NCBI RefSeq assembly: GCF_001570585.1
Contig: NZ_BBXF01000002.1
Coordinates: 620,001 to 684,000, forward strand
DNA: 64,000 nucleotides
DNA from: Herbidospora daliensis
GTDB lineage: Bacteria > Actinomycetota > Actinomycetes > Streptosporangiales > Streptosporangiaceae
Direction: 5' to 3'
Part shown: one piece after another, positions 8,291 to 16,179 of the stretch
Layout of the letters: each line of letters opens with the position of its first letter
Position numbering within the stretch: position 1 is the stretch's first letter
Made by a program: the position numbers and the translations under genes
Notes under the pieces: generated by a model
Seen by the model: the letters and a program-made list of their open reading frames with translations, nothing else
What the model was told of the DNA's origin: nothing
Databases searched by the model: none

Positions 8291-8304
8291 GGGACCTAAG
8301 CCCT
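8291..8304. promoter_or_regulatory. Degenerate DosR-type box before the DosR-like gene
   Basis: GGGACCTAAGCCCT matches 11 of 14 positions of the perfect box at 7599-7612 and lies 36 bp upstream of the regulator's start. Confidence 0.5.
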
Positions 8305-8306
8305 CC

Positions 8307-8792
8307 CTACGAGTTGAGGCGGCCGAACTCGTAGCTCAGCGCGATGAGATAGGTCGTCCACGCCATGAACGGAAGTAGCAGCAGGGCCGCCATCTTGCTG
8401 TCGCGCCAGAAGACGAAGAAGCCGGCGAGCTGGAGCAGCAGGAAGATCGACGCCTCGACCGCGGCCACGTAGTGGAGGCGCAGCCCGAGCGAGAGGGGCG
8501 CCCACAGCCCGTAGGCGATCAGCAGGGCCACCCACCACCACAGGGCGAGCGGCCGGGCCTCCTCGTACCAGAGCAGACCGGCGATCAGGGCGATGGTGAG
8601 TGAGAGGAAGGCGAACATCGGCCCGTGCAGCCAGATGGGCAGCTCGAAGGGGGGACGCTGGAACTCCGCGAGCCCCGGCCGCGCGTTCTGTGCGATCACC
8701 CGGTTGTCGATCGCCGTCGCCAGCACGGCGAGCAGCGCGAGCACCAGCCCCGGCCAGCGCCGGAGCCAGTGGGTACGCGGGGGTTCACTCAT
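8307..8792 (-). CDS. TspO/MBR-like integral membrane protein
   Basis: A 161-residue protein with about five membrane helices, rich in Trp and Leu. The end, LLPFMAWTTYLIALSYEFGRLN, resembles the last helix of TspO/MBR (translocator/tryptophan-rich sensory) proteins, which bind tetrapyrroles and act in stress responses. The N-terminal third is atypical, so the assignment is tentative. TACGGT lies exactly 6 nt before the ATG, so a leaderless transcript is likely and supports this start. The gene ends only a few bases before the degenerate DosR-type box. Confidence 0.6.
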   Translation of the reverse strand: MSEPPRTHWLRRWPGLVLALLAVLATAIDNRVIAQNARPGLAEFQRPPFELPIWLHGPMFAFLSLTIALIAGLLWYEEARPLALWWWVALLIAYGLWAPLSLGLRLHYVAAVEASIFLLLQLAGFFVFWRDSKMAALLLLPFMAWTTYLIALSYEFGRLNS

Positions 8793-8846
8793 GGTGACAC
8801 CGTAACGTCCCGTAAAACGGCCCGGCCGGAACCGGGCCGTTTCCGG

Positions 8847-10160
8847 TCAGGCGACGGTGCAGGCGCTCCCGTTCAGCGTGAACGCGCCCGGCCGCGCGCT
8901 GTTGCCGGTGTGGTTGGCGTTGAACCCGAACGACTGGCTCCCGTTCACGGGGATCGTCGCGTTGTACGACATGTTGGTGGCCGTGACGTTCCCGCTGGCC
9001 GGCGAGACGGTGGCGTTCCACGCCGAGGTCACCGTCTGCCCGGAGGGCAGCGTGAAGGCCAGGTTCCACGAGCTGATCGGGCTGGTCCCGGTGTTGGTGA
9101 TGGTCACGCCGGCCGTCAGCCCGGTGTTCCACGGGTTGACCGTGTAGGCCACCCGGCAGGGCCCGTTGCCGGGGGTGGGCGTCGGCGTGGGCGTCGGGCT
9201 GGGAGTGGGCGACGGAGAGGGTGACGGAGAAGGCGAGGGCGACGGAGAAGGCGAGGGTGAGGGCGACGGCTGGGTGCCGTCGAGGCCGAAGAAGCTGATC
9301 GCCATCGCGGCCTGGCCCGACAGCGGCAGGTTGTGGCCCACCCCCTGGAGGCTGATCGCCTCGACCTGGGTGCCGTAGCGGGTCCGCGTCCAGCCGGAGC
9401 GCGGGGTGTCGGTGGAGGTCGGCGTCTGCGACAGGCCGTGGACGTTGGTCCACTGCTTGATCTGCTCCCCGAAGTTCGGGTAGCGCAGCGTGGCGTCCTC
9501 GGTGCCGTGCCAGATCTGCATCCTCGGCCACGGCCCGCCGTAGCCGGAGTAGGCGCCGCGCACCAGGTCACCCCACTGCTGCGCACTCCTGATCAGCTGC
9601 CCGTTGGCGCACTGGCTGTTCCACGTCGACCCGCCCGTGGTGGCGAAGCAGGCGAACGGCACGCCCATGAACGCCGCCCCGGCCTTGAACACGTCGGGGT
9701 AGTCGCCGAGCAGCACGTTGGTCATCATGCCGCCCGAGGAGGCCCCGGTCGCGAAGACCCGGTTGGGGTCGGCGTTGTAGCGCGACTTCACGTAGTTGAC
9801 CATCGAGACGATGCCCACCGGGTCGCTGTTGCCGTTGTGGGTGAGCGCGCCGGAGGAGTAGACGTCGAAACACTGGCCGCTGCGGGTCGCCGACGGGTAG
9901 ATCACGATGAAGCCGTGGCGGTCGGCCAGCGAGGCGAACTCCGTGCCCGAGTAGAACGCGGGGCCGGTCCCGGTGCAGTAGTGCACGGCCACCAGGATCG
10001 CCGGGCGCTGGGCGACGTTGTCGGGGACGTACAGGTGCATGCGCAGGTTGGTGGGGTTGGTGCCGAAACCCGTCACCTCGACGAGCGAGGCCGCCTGAGC
10101 CGACCGCACGGGTATCAACCCCGCCGCGAGGATCAGGAGCGCGACCAGGAGTCGTTTCAT
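8847..10160 (-). CDS. Secreted esterase of the PHB depolymerase/acetylxylan esterase family with CBM2
   Basis: A 437-residue exported enzyme. Signal peptide (about 1-23, MKRLLVALLILAAGLIPV), then an alpha/beta-hydrolase domain of the Esterase_phb/CE1 type (about 30-290) with the nucleophile elbow GASSGGM (Ser about 141), a late VGHNLPL histidine, a Pro-Ser/Pro-Thr linker of simple repeats (about 297-333), and a C-terminal cellulose-binding CBM2 (CRVAYTVNPWNTGLTAGVT onward). It probably removes acetyl or feruloyl groups from xylan at the cell exterior; PHB depolymerisation is less likely with CBM2. GGAGGAGAG precedes the ATG. Palindromes at 10169-10210 suggest LacI-type control. Confidence 0.9.
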   Translation of the reverse strand: MKRLLVALLILAAGLIPVRSAQAASLVEVTGFGTNPTNLRMHLYVPDNVAQRPAILVAVHYCTGTGPAFYSGTEFASLADRHGFIVIYPSATRSGQCFDVYSSGALTHNGNSDPVGIVSMVNYVKSRYNADPNRVFATGASSGGMMTNVLLGDYPDVFKAGAAFMGVPFACFATTGGSTWNSQCANGQLIRSAQQWGDLVRGAYSGYGGPWPRMQIWHGTEDATLRYPNFGEQIKQWTNVHGLSQTPTSTDTPRSGWTRTRYGTQVEAISLQGVGHNLPLSGQAAMAISFFGLDGTQPSPSPSPSPSPSPSPSPSPSPTPSPTPTPTPTPGNGPCRVAYTVNPWNTGLTAGVTITNTGTSPISSWNLAFTLPSGQTVTSAWNATVSPASGNVTATNMSYNATIPVNGSQSFGFNANHTGNSARPGAFTLNGSACTVA

Positions 10161-10168
10161 GCTCTCCT

Positions 10169-10210
10169 CCGAACGTTCGAAATATATCGGAGAGTGATCC
10201 GAAATATTTC
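10169..10210. promoter_or_regulatory. Cluster of palindromic operators upstream of the esterase gene
   Basis: Within 50 bp of the esterase start lie GAACGTTC (10171-10178), CGAAATATATCG (10178-10189) and the perfect palindrome GAAATATTTC (10201-10210). AT-rich CGAAA...TTTCG half sites are typical of LacI-family regulators of xylan and oligosaccharide genes in actinomycetes. The regulator is not in this window. Confidence 0.45.
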
Positions 10211-10256
10211 AACAGGCAACGTTCAGCACGGAGGAGATCCGCCCACCTGGGACGGG

Positions 10257-10640
10257 TCATGAAACATTCGGAAAGAGGTTCTTCCGGAAGACCGGACAGG
10301 TGGTGAAGTCATCGTGGGTACAGCGAAGCCCGCCCTCCAGGAAGTCGACCGCGGCCTGGATCTCGGCCATCCGCCGCTTCAGGTCGTCCTGGTGCCGCCT
10401 GATGATCGCCCGCCGATCCGACGGGACCGCGAAGAGCGCCCGGATGTCCGGGAGCGACAACCCCGCCTGCCGGGCCTTGACGATGACCGCCACCCGGAAC
10501 CGGTCGTCGTCGCCGTACCGCCGCCGCCCGCCGGAGTCGCGGGCCGGCCGCAGCAGCCCTTCGGCCTCCCAGTGCCGCAGCACGTGGGCGGCCAGGCCGA
10601 ACTCCCCGGCCAGCGTCCCGATCGCCACGCTTGACTTCAT
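10257..10640 (-). CDS. MerR-family transcriptional regulator
   Basis: A 127-residue regulator with an N-terminal winged HTH (IGTLAGEFGLAAHVLRHWEAEGLL, then GGRRRYGDDD), the coiled-coil dimer helix (about 75-110) and a short effector tail, RCTHDDFTTCP, whose two cysteines and histidine could bind a metal or sense redox state. I start at the ATG whose 5' side overlaps the shared palindrome; longer frames upstream cover the divergent gene. It is divergent from the methyltransferase gene and probably both represses itself and activates that gene. Confidence 0.85.
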   Translation of the reverse strand: MKSSVAIGTLAGEFGLAAHVLRHWEAEGLLRPARDSGGRRRYGDDDRFRVAVIVKARQAGLSLPDIRALFAVPSDRRAIIRRHQDDLKRRMAEIQAAVDFLEGGLRCTHDDFTTCPVFRKNLFPNVS

Positions 10641-10661
10641 GTCGACATTAAGTCGCACGAT
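10631..10661 (+). promoter_or_regulatory. MerR-type promoter with a 24-bp operator palindrome
   Basis: A near-perfect palindrome centred on GTCGAC (10632-10655; 10 of 12 half-site positions match) sits between a TTGACT -35 (10631-10636) and a CACGAT -10 (10656-10661) separated by exactly 19 bp, the over-long spacer typical of MerR-activated promoters. The -10 ends 7 nt before an ATG at 10669, suggesting a leaderless transcript for the methyltransferase. On the other strand TAATGT lies 4 nt before the regulator's ATG. Confidence 0.65.
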
Positions 10662-10668
10662 GTTCGGC

Positions 10669-11376
10669 ATGTCGAACACCGAGGTCATCGCCCTGCTGGA
10701 CGAGATAGAGAAGCACCCCGACGCGGTCCGCGTCCGCGAGCGCACCTACGAACTGCTCGGCGCGGCGGCCGAAATCGTCGACGTCGGCTGCGGCGGCGGC
10801 CGGGCCGTCCACGAACTGGGCGCCCGCGCGGTCGGCGTCGACCACGACCCGGCCACAGTCGCCATCGCCCGCGCCCGCTACCCCGGGTCCCGCTTCCACG
10901 TCGCCGACGCCCACGCCCTGCCCTTCCCCGACGCGAGCCTCGACGGCTACCGCGCCGAACGGGTGATCCACGTGCTGGACGCCCCGAGGGCGCTGGCCGA
11001 GGCCAGGCGGGTGCTGCGCCCGGGCGGCCGGCTGGTCCTGGCCGGGCACGACTGGGACCTGTTCGCCGTCGACTCCTCCCTGCCCGAGGTCACCCGCCGT
11101 GTCGTGCACGCCCGCGCCGACCAGATCGCCGACCCGAGAGCCGCCCGCCGGGCCCACCACCTGCTGCGCGAGGCCGGTTTCGCCGACGTCGCCACCGAGG
11201 TCTTCGGCACCGTGGTCACCGGCCCCGAGGGCCTGCCGGTGGTGCTGAACCTGGCCAAGGACCAGGAGGGCGAGGAGATCGCCGCCTGGCGCGACGACCA
11301 GCGCCGCAGAGCGGCCGAAGGCCGCCTGTTCCTGGCCGTTCCGGTTTTCGTCACCTCGGGCCAGGTGATTGCATGA
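10669..11376 (+). CDS. Class I SAM-dependent methyltransferase
   Basis: A 235-residue methyltransferase with the SAM motif I VDVGCGGGRAVHELG (about 34-48), an acidic motif II (GVDHDP) and the post-motif RAERVIHVLDAPRALAEARRVLRPGGRLVLAG, as in the UbiE/COQ5 (Methyltransf_11) family. The substrate is unknown; small molecules are typical. I chose the second ATG because the MerR-type -10 overlaps the first one (10660). Its promoter is shared with the divergent MerR gene, so a drug- or metabolite-induced modification is plausible. Confidence 0.85.
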   Translation: MSNTEVIALLDEIEKHPDAVRVRERTYELLGAAAEIVDVGCGGGRAVHELGARAVGVDHDPATVAIARARYPGSRFHVADAHALPFPDASLDGYRAERVIHVLDAPRALAEARRVLRPGGRLVLAGHDWDLFAVDSSLPEVTRRVVHARADQIADPRAARRAHHLLREAGFADVATEVFGTVVTGPEGLPVVLNLAKDQEGEEIAAWRDDQRRRAAEGRLFLAVPVFVTSGQVIA

Positions 11377-11380
11377 CTCC

Positions 11381-12202
11381 ATGCGTCTTGGCGTCGGATG
11401 TGCGATGTGGAACCAGAAGTCGTGGCCGTCACAGGGCCTGGCCGACTACGCGGCCTACTGCACCGCCGTCGAGGGCAACACGACCTTCTACGCCGTCCCG
11501 TCGCGCGAGACCGTCGAGTCGTGGGCCCGCCAGACCGGCCCCGACTTCCGCTTCCTGATCAAGCTCCCCAAGACCATCACCCACGAACGCCGCCTGACGG
11601 GCGCGGCCGACGAACTGCGGGCGTTCCTGCACACGATGGAGCCCCTCGGCCCCCGCAACCACGCCCTGTGGATCCAGTTGCCCGGCGGCTTCGGCCCGCC
11701 CGACCTCGGCGTCCTGGCGGCCTTCCTGCGCGGGCTGCCCACGGGCCACCGCTACGCCGTCGAGGTGCGCCACCGGGCCTTCTTCGACGACGAGCGGGCC
11801 GCCTCGGCCCTGGAGAAGGTACTGGCCGCCCGCGACGCCGAATGGGTGCCCTTCGACACCACGGTCCTGTTCGAGCGCCCGCCGACCTCCGACACCGAAC
11901 GCGAGGCGTGGACGCGCAAGCCGCGCATGCCCAGGAGGGACCGCGCGCTGACCGCCCACCCGCTGATCCGCTACATCGGCCGCGACGACCCCGACCGGAC
12001 CGTCGAGGGCTGGGCCTTCTGGGTGGAGAAGACCGTCGAGTGGCTGAAGGAGGGCCGCTCGCCGACGATGTTCGTGCACACCCCCGACAACGTCGACGCG
12101 CTCACCCTCAACCGGCGTTTCCACGAGGCGGTCAGGGCCCGCCTGCCCGAACTGGAGCCGCTGCCCGAGCCTCCCGAGACCGAGCCGCTGACCCTCTTCT
12201 AG
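11381..12202 (+). CDS. DUF72 domain protein (YecE-like)
   Basis: A 273-residue TIM-barrel-like protein: the start RLGVGCAMWNQKSW, then EGNTTFYAVPSRETVESWARQT, FLIKLPKTITHERR and YAVEVRHRAFF are DUF72 signatures. The family's biochemical role is unknown. An in-frame TTG 12 nt earlier overlaps the methyltransferase stop, so the two are probably co-transcribed, but the ATG fits the family start better. The stop shares CTAG with the convergent anti-sigma-like gene. Confidence 0.85.
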   Translation: MRLGVGCAMWNQKSWPSQGLADYAAYCTAVEGNTTFYAVPSRETVESWARQTGPDFRFLIKLPKTITHERRLTGAADELRAFLHTMEPLGPRNHALWIQLPGGFGPPDLGVLAAFLRGLPTGHRYAVEVRHRAFFDDERAASALEKVLAARDAEWVPFDTTVLFERPPTSDTEREAWTRKPRMPRRDRALTAHPLIRYIGRDDPDRTVEGWAFWVEKTVEWLKEGRSPTMFVHTPDNVDALTLNRRFHEAVRARLPELEPLPEPPETEPLTLF

Positions 12203-13059
12203 AGCACCGACAGGTGCAGGCCCTCGCCGACGGCGTACAGGTCGAAGAGCCGCAGCGTCGCGGCGTCGTCGGCGCACAACGTCACCCGTTCCGACTGGCG
12301 GCTCACGGCGTCCAGGCAGGCTCCGGCGCGGGAGACGCCCGACCCGATCCGCACCGTCACGGGCCGGCCGTGGAACGTGTAGTGCACCCGCTGCTCCCAG
12401 GACCTGGGCGCGGTCTCGGCGCCGAGCCTGACCACCTCGATCCGGTCGAGCCGCCACCCTTCGGGCAGCAGCGTGTCCGCCGCGTACGACCTCGCCCGCT
12501 GGACGACCGTCAGCTCCGACGCGACGCGGTGCAGCACGCCGCGCACGCCCGGCTCCTCGAGTTCGTTCGCGCCGGCCTGGACCCAGGTGCCGTCGGGCAT
12601 GCGCCAGCGCAGCCAGTCGTCCTGCCAGAACGCCGGGTTGCCGTTCACCGGCGGCGCCGCCTCACCGCTCCCCGGAGGCACCAGCAGGTCGAGCAGGATC
12701 GCCGACTTGGGCTGGTCTCCCGACTCGTAGATCGCCGCGCGCTCGTCGTCGACGTCGTAGATCGACAGGCTGCCGCCTCCGCGCCTGACCGACTCGGGCA
12801 ACCAGCCGAAGACGGGATAGCGGTCGAGGACCACGCCGCGGGTGATCGAAGGACCGGCGACGGTGTCCGCTTCCCGGTCGGCCGGGTTGATGAACACCGC
12901 CAGCGCCCCCGCGAGCGCCAGTGCCCCCGCCAGGCCGCCGGCCCGCCGCGCCCGCCGCCGTCTCCGCCCGCCGCGCACGGCCGCGCCGACGTCGATGGTG
13001 GTGTGCGGGGGCGGGTCTCGTACCAGATCATGAAGTTGCGCGGTCAGCCCGTCGGACAC
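12199..13059 (-). CDS. Membrane protein, probable partner (anti-sigma type) of the SigE-family factor
   Basis: A 286-residue protein with a short cytoplasmic N-terminus containing an Arg cluster (GGRRRRRARRAGG), one membrane segment (about 41-58) and a long extracytoplasmic domain with two C-terminal cysteines. The order of sigma gene then single-pass membrane gene, almost overlapping (GTG start 1 base after the sigma stop), is the usual layout for a sigma factor and its membrane regulator. There is no zinc-binding anti-sigma motif, so anti-sigma function is inferred from context only. Confidence 0.65.
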   Translation of the reverse strand: MSDGLTAQLHDLVRDPPPHTTIDVGAAVRGGRRRRRARRAGGLAGALALAGALAVFINPADREADTVAGPSITRGVVLDRYPVFGWLPESVRRGGGSLSIYDVDDERAAIYESGDQPKSAILLDLLVPPGSGEAAPPVNGNPAFWQDDWLRWRMPDGTWVQAGANELEEPGVRGVLHRVASELTVVQRARSYAADTLLPEGWRLDRIEVVRLGAETAPRSWEQRVHYTFHGRPVTVRIGSGVSRAGACLDAVSRQSERVTLCADDAATLRLFDLYAVGEGLHLSVL

Positions 13060-13060
13060 G

Positions 13061-13537
13061 TCAGACCCTCTCCAGGTTCCTGCGCAGCGTCGCCAGCCCC
13101 CGCGAGGCCTGGCTCTTGACGTTCCCGGGCGAACAGTTCATCGTCCGCGCCGCCTCCTCGATCGACAGGTCGCAGTAGTACCGCAGCACCACCGCCGCCC
13201 GCTGCCGCGGCGGCAGCGCGTCGAGGGCGGTCTGCAGGTCGAGAGCGGTCTCCAGGTCCTGTACGGCTACCGCCTCGTCCGTCCCCGTCCACGGCACCAC
13301 CCACCGCGCCCAGAACCTCCGACGCTCGGCCAGGAACTCGTTCACGAGCACCGCCCGCGCGTAGCCGTCGAGGTTGCCGGCCTGTCTCGCCCGCTTCCAG
13401 TGCACGAACAACTTCGTGATCGCCGCCTGGACCAGGTCGTCGGCCTGGTGCCAGTCGCCGCACAACAAATAGGCCACCCTGCGTAACCAGGGCGACTTCG
13501 CCGTGGCGTACTCGATGAACTCGGCGTCCGCCGCCAT
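13061..13537 (-). CDS. SigE-family (ECF) RNA polymerase sigma factor
   Basis: A 158-residue ECF factor: region 2 (about 5-75, VAYLLCGDWHQADDLVQAAITKLF) and region 4 (about 100-150, LPPRQRAAVVLRYYCDLSIEEAARTMNCSPGNVKSQASRGL). The short length and sequence fit the actinobacterial SigE (ECF41-like small) group. GGGAGG lies 7 nt before the chosen ATG; a longer GTG-initiated frame is less likely. It is co-transcribed with the downstream membrane protein gene. Confidence 0.92.
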   Translation of the reverse strand: MAADAEFIEYATAKSPWLRRVAYLLCGDWHQADDLVQAAITKLFVHWKRARQAGNLDGYARAVLVNEFLAERRRFWARWVVPWTGTDEAVAVQDLETALDLQTALDALPPRQRAAVVLRYYCDLSIEEAARTMNCSPGNVKSQASRGLATLRRNLERV

Positions 13538-13603
13538 CAGGTGCCCTCCCGGGGATGCCGTCACATCTCTGATGGCCCGAACCCGCGGAAAGGTTGCACG
13601 GCT

Positions 13604-14782
13604 CTAGAGCTTTTCCTGCCGGGGCAGGACCACCTCCCGCAGGATCAGCAGCAGGGCGGCGGCCAGCGGGATGCCCAGCAGGGCGCCCACCACGCCGAGC
13701 AGCGCGCCGCCGAGCAGCGCCCCGATGATCGTCGCGATCGGCGGCACGTCGACCGACGACTTGAAGACCCTCGGCGAGATGATGTAGTTCTCGATCTGCT
13801 GGTAGATCACGAAGAAGACCACACAGGCGATGCCGACGGGCAACGAGGTCAGCAGGCCGACCAGGGAGGCCACGGCGGCCCCGATGACCGCGCCGACCAT
13901 GGGGATCAGGTCGGTGATCGCCACGAAGATGGCCAGCGCCAGGGCGTAGGGCACCCCGGCGATGCTCAGGAAGATGAACGTCACGATGCCGGCGATCAGC
14001 GAGATGATCAGGTTGCCGCCGACGTAGCCGCCGATCTGCCTGATCACCTCGTCCACGAGCTTGGTCACCCGCTCGCGCCGCGAGCGCGGCACCAGGCGGT
14101 AGCCCGACTCCTTGATCGTGTTCAGCGACCCGAGGAAGTAGAGCGTCAGGACCAGCACGGTCAGGAAGCTGAACACCGCGCTGATCACCACCCCGGCCAC
14201 GCCGAGGAGCCCGCCGAAGAGCTGGGTGGCCAGGTCGCCGCTGGTGACGTACTGCGTCAGCTTGTCGAGGACCTGATACTCCTGGTCGAGCGACCGGATC
14301 AGGGGATGGTTCTGGAGCTGCTGGACGAGCGTCGGCACGTCCTGGATGAACCCGGTCGTCTGCTCGGTGAGGGCGGGCACGATCGACACCGCGAAGATCG
14401 CGAAGAACGCGATCACCCCGACGAACACGATGGTGATCGCCCAGATGCGGGCCATGCCCCGGCCGTGCAGCCACTCGACGGCCGGGTTGAGCCCGATCGC
14501 CAGGAACAGCGAGACCACGATCAGGACCAGGACCGACCCGGCGGCGGCCATCATCTGCACCAGCCACCAGGCCGTCAGCACGCCCAGCGCGGCCACCAGG
14601 CCGAACATGAACGGGTTGTTGCCCATGGGCTTGCCGGGGCGGCCGAACGGCAGCTTGTGCTCGCCGGTCGACTCGGTCCGCGGCGGAGGCGGGGGCGCCG
14701 GTTCGGCTACGGCGCCGATGGGAGCGTGTGCGATGGGCGTCTCGACGGGCGAGGGCCCGGAGGAAACGGATTTGTCCGTCAC
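13604..14782 (-). CDS. AI-2E family (PerM/YdiK-type) permease
   Basis: A 392-residue inner-membrane protein with a Pro-rich cytoplasmic N-terminus (PAPPPPPRTES) followed by about eight helices in the UPF0118/AI-2E pattern (SLFLAIGLNPAVEWLHGRG, GGYVGGNLIISLIAGIV, DLIPMVGAVIGA, ENYIISPRVFKSSVDVPP). Members have been linked to autoinducer-2 export or Na+(Li+)/H+ antiport; the substrate here is unknown. I start at the GTG giving MTDKSV; another GTG 36 nt upstream lies against the terminator of the previous gene. Confidence 0.88.
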   Translation of the reverse strand: MTDKSVSSGPSPVETPIAHAPIGAVAEPAPPPPPRTESTGEHKLPFGRPGKPMGNNPFMFGLVAALGVLTAWWLVQMMAAAGSVLVLIVVSLFLAIGLNPAVEWLHGRGMARIWAITIVFVGVIAFFAIFAVSIVPALTEQTTGFIQDVPTLVQQLQNHPLIRSLDQEYQVLDKLTQYVTSGDLATQLFGGLLGVAGVVISAVFSFLTVLVLTLYFLGSLNTIKESGYRLVPRSRRERVTKLVDEVIRQIGGYVGGNLIISLIAGIVTFIFLSIAGVPYALALAIFVAITDLIPMVGAVIGAAVASLVGLLTSLPVGIACVVFFVIYQQIENYIISPRVFKSSVDVPPIATIIGALLGGALLGVVGALLGIPLAAALLLILREVVLPRQEKL

Positions 14783-14823
14783 GAGAGCCAAGACTGCCCC
14801 AAACGTGCCCTCATACACAAAGA

Positions 14824-14851
14824 AGCCGGCGCCCGATCATGGGCACCGGCT
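14824..14851 (-). terminator. Terminator of the minus-strand DUF3618-like gene
   Basis: An 11-bp stem (AGCCGGTGCCC/GGGCGCCGGCT, one G-T pair) with a 6-nt loop, followed on the minus strand by TCTTTG. Confidence 0.7.
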
Positions 14852-14866
14852 CCTCCGACCTGGGCC

Positions 14867-15418
14867 TCAGGACATGCGGTTCTGCATCTCGTCGGCCTTC
14901 TGCTCCATCGTCTCGCCCGCCTGCTGGGCGCGGTGCCGCACGTGCTCGACCTTGCCGCGGACCGCCTCCTTGGTGTCGGACATGGTGTCCGCCCACTGCC
15001 GGGCGTTCCGCTTGTAGAGCGCGAAACCGATCGCGCCCATGGCCAAACCGCCCATCAGCACCATCATCGGCATCCGGCTGCGCCGGCGCATCGGCGGCGC
15101 CGGGTCGATCCGCCGCGCCATCTCGGCCATCATCGCGGCCACCCTCGGCGCGATGTGCTCCTCGAACGACACCGCCGCGTGGTCAAGCCGCGGGGCGGCC
15201 CAGTAACGGGCGTCCTCGAACCGGCTCGACGCGACGTCACGGGCGCTGCCCGCGTAGTCACGCGCGTTGCCGGCCATGCCGATCGCGCTGTCACGGGCCA
15301 TGCCGGCCATCGGGCCGACCCTGTTGGCCGTGCGGTACGCCGAGTGTTTCGCCCGGCTAGCCCACGTTTCTGGATAGTCGAGCGCGGCGCGCGCCTTCTT
15401 CTTCATTGTCCGGGACAC
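14867..15418 (-). CDS. Small membrane-associated protein (DUF3618-like)
   Basis: A 183-residue basic protein: a long amphipathic region rich in Ala, Arg and repeats of the type ARDSA/ARDYA/ARDVA (about 40-75), one membrane helix (about 122-140, MPMMVLMGGLAMGAIGFAL) and a helical, charged tail. This resembles actinobacterial envelope-stress and DUF3618-like proteins but I cannot name it firmly. The GTG start has GGGGAGG 6 nt upstream; an internal ATG follows four codons later. It is single, ended by its own terminator, and is divergent from the cyclophilin gene. Confidence 0.65.
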   Translation of the reverse strand: MSRTMKKKARAALDYPETWASRAKHSAYRTANRVGPMAGMARDSAIGMAGNARDYAGSARDVASSRFEDARYWAAPRLDHAAVSFEEHIAPRVAAMMAEMARRIDPAPPMRRRSRMPMMVLMGGLAMGAIGFALYKRNARQWADTMSDTKEAVRGKVEHVRHRAQQAGETMEQKADEMQNRMS

Positions 15419-15562
15419 GACAACCTCCCCTGTCGAATTGGGGCCCCGAAGCGTCACCTTCCCGGCGGAATGCCCCTCAATCATCACCAGGGGCGCTCCG
15501 GACGATCGCTACCCTTGCCCTTGGAAAACATCGAGTCTGTGACACAAAGGGGGCGGCCTCGC

Positions 15563-16093
15563 ATGGCTGAGAACCTCATCGCGACCCTGAACACCAACCG
15601 GGGCACGATCAAAATCAAGCTTTGGCCGAACCAGGCGCCGAAGACCGTCCGCAACTTCGTCGAGCTCGCCGAGGGCACCCGGGAGTGGACCCACCCCGAG
15701 ACCGGCCAGAAGACCAACGCCAAGCTCTACGACGGCACCGTCTTCCACCGCGTGATCGCCGGGTTCATGCTCCAGGGCGGCGACCCGCTGGGCCAGGGCA
15801 TCGGCGGCCCCGGCTACGACTTCGACGACGAGATCCACACCGAGAACCAGTTCGACCGCCCCTACCTGCTGGCCATGGCCAACGCGGGCAAGCGGTTCGG
15901 CAAGGGCACCAACGGTTCCCAGTTCTTCATCACCGTCGCCAAGACCCCCCACCTCAACCAGGGGCACACGATCTTCGGCGAGGTCATCGAGGGCACCGAG
16001 GTGGTCGACGCGATCGCCGTCACCGACACCGACGGCCGCGACCGGCCGATCAAGGAAGTCGTGCTGGAGTCGGTCGTCATCGACCGGGTCTGA
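15563..16093 (+). CDS. ppiA: Peptidyl-prolyl cis-trans isomerase, cyclophilin type
   Basis: A 176-residue cytoplasmic cyclophilin that speeds proline isomerisation in protein folding. The core VFHRVIAGFMLQGGDPLGQG carries the catalytic Arg and GGD, and NGSQFFIT and LNQGHTIFGEV the rest of the active site. There is no signal peptide. Cyclophilin next to the rhomboid/crgA/pknB block is conserved in Actinobacteria. TACCCT at about 15512 is a possible -10, giving a roughly 40-nt leader; a strong terminator follows. Confidence 0.95.
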   Translation: MAENLIATLNTNRGTIKIKLWPNQAPKTVRNFVELAEGTREWTHPETGQKTNAKLYDGTVFHRVIAGFMLQGGDPLGQGIGGPGYDFDDEIHTENQFDRPYLLAMANAGKRFGKGTNGSQFFITVAKTPHLNQGHTIFGEVIEGTEVVDAIAVTDTDGRDRPIKEVVLESVVIDRV

Positions 16094-16100
16094 TCGCCCG

Positions 16101-16140
16101 CGGCGAAGGCGCCCCACGGTGGGCGCCTTCGCCGTTTCCT
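16101..16140 (+). terminator. Rho-independent terminator after ppiA
   Basis: A perfect 14-bp stem (16101-16114 with 16121-16134) with loop CACGGT, followed by TTTCCTT. Confidence 0.92.
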
Positions 16141-16179
16141 TGTGGCAGGCTGGGGTGAGGCCCCTCCGGAAGGACCCCA

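Noticed and set aside
9160-9270. Tandem repeats as a mobile or regulatory repeat
   Set aside because: They encode the Pro-Ser/Pro-Thr linker between the esterase and CBM2 domains.
13604-14782. AI-2E permease and CqsA-like gene as one quorum-sensing system
   Set aside because: They are 19 kb apart, AI-2E family members often transport other solutes, and CqsA products are unrelated to AI-2.
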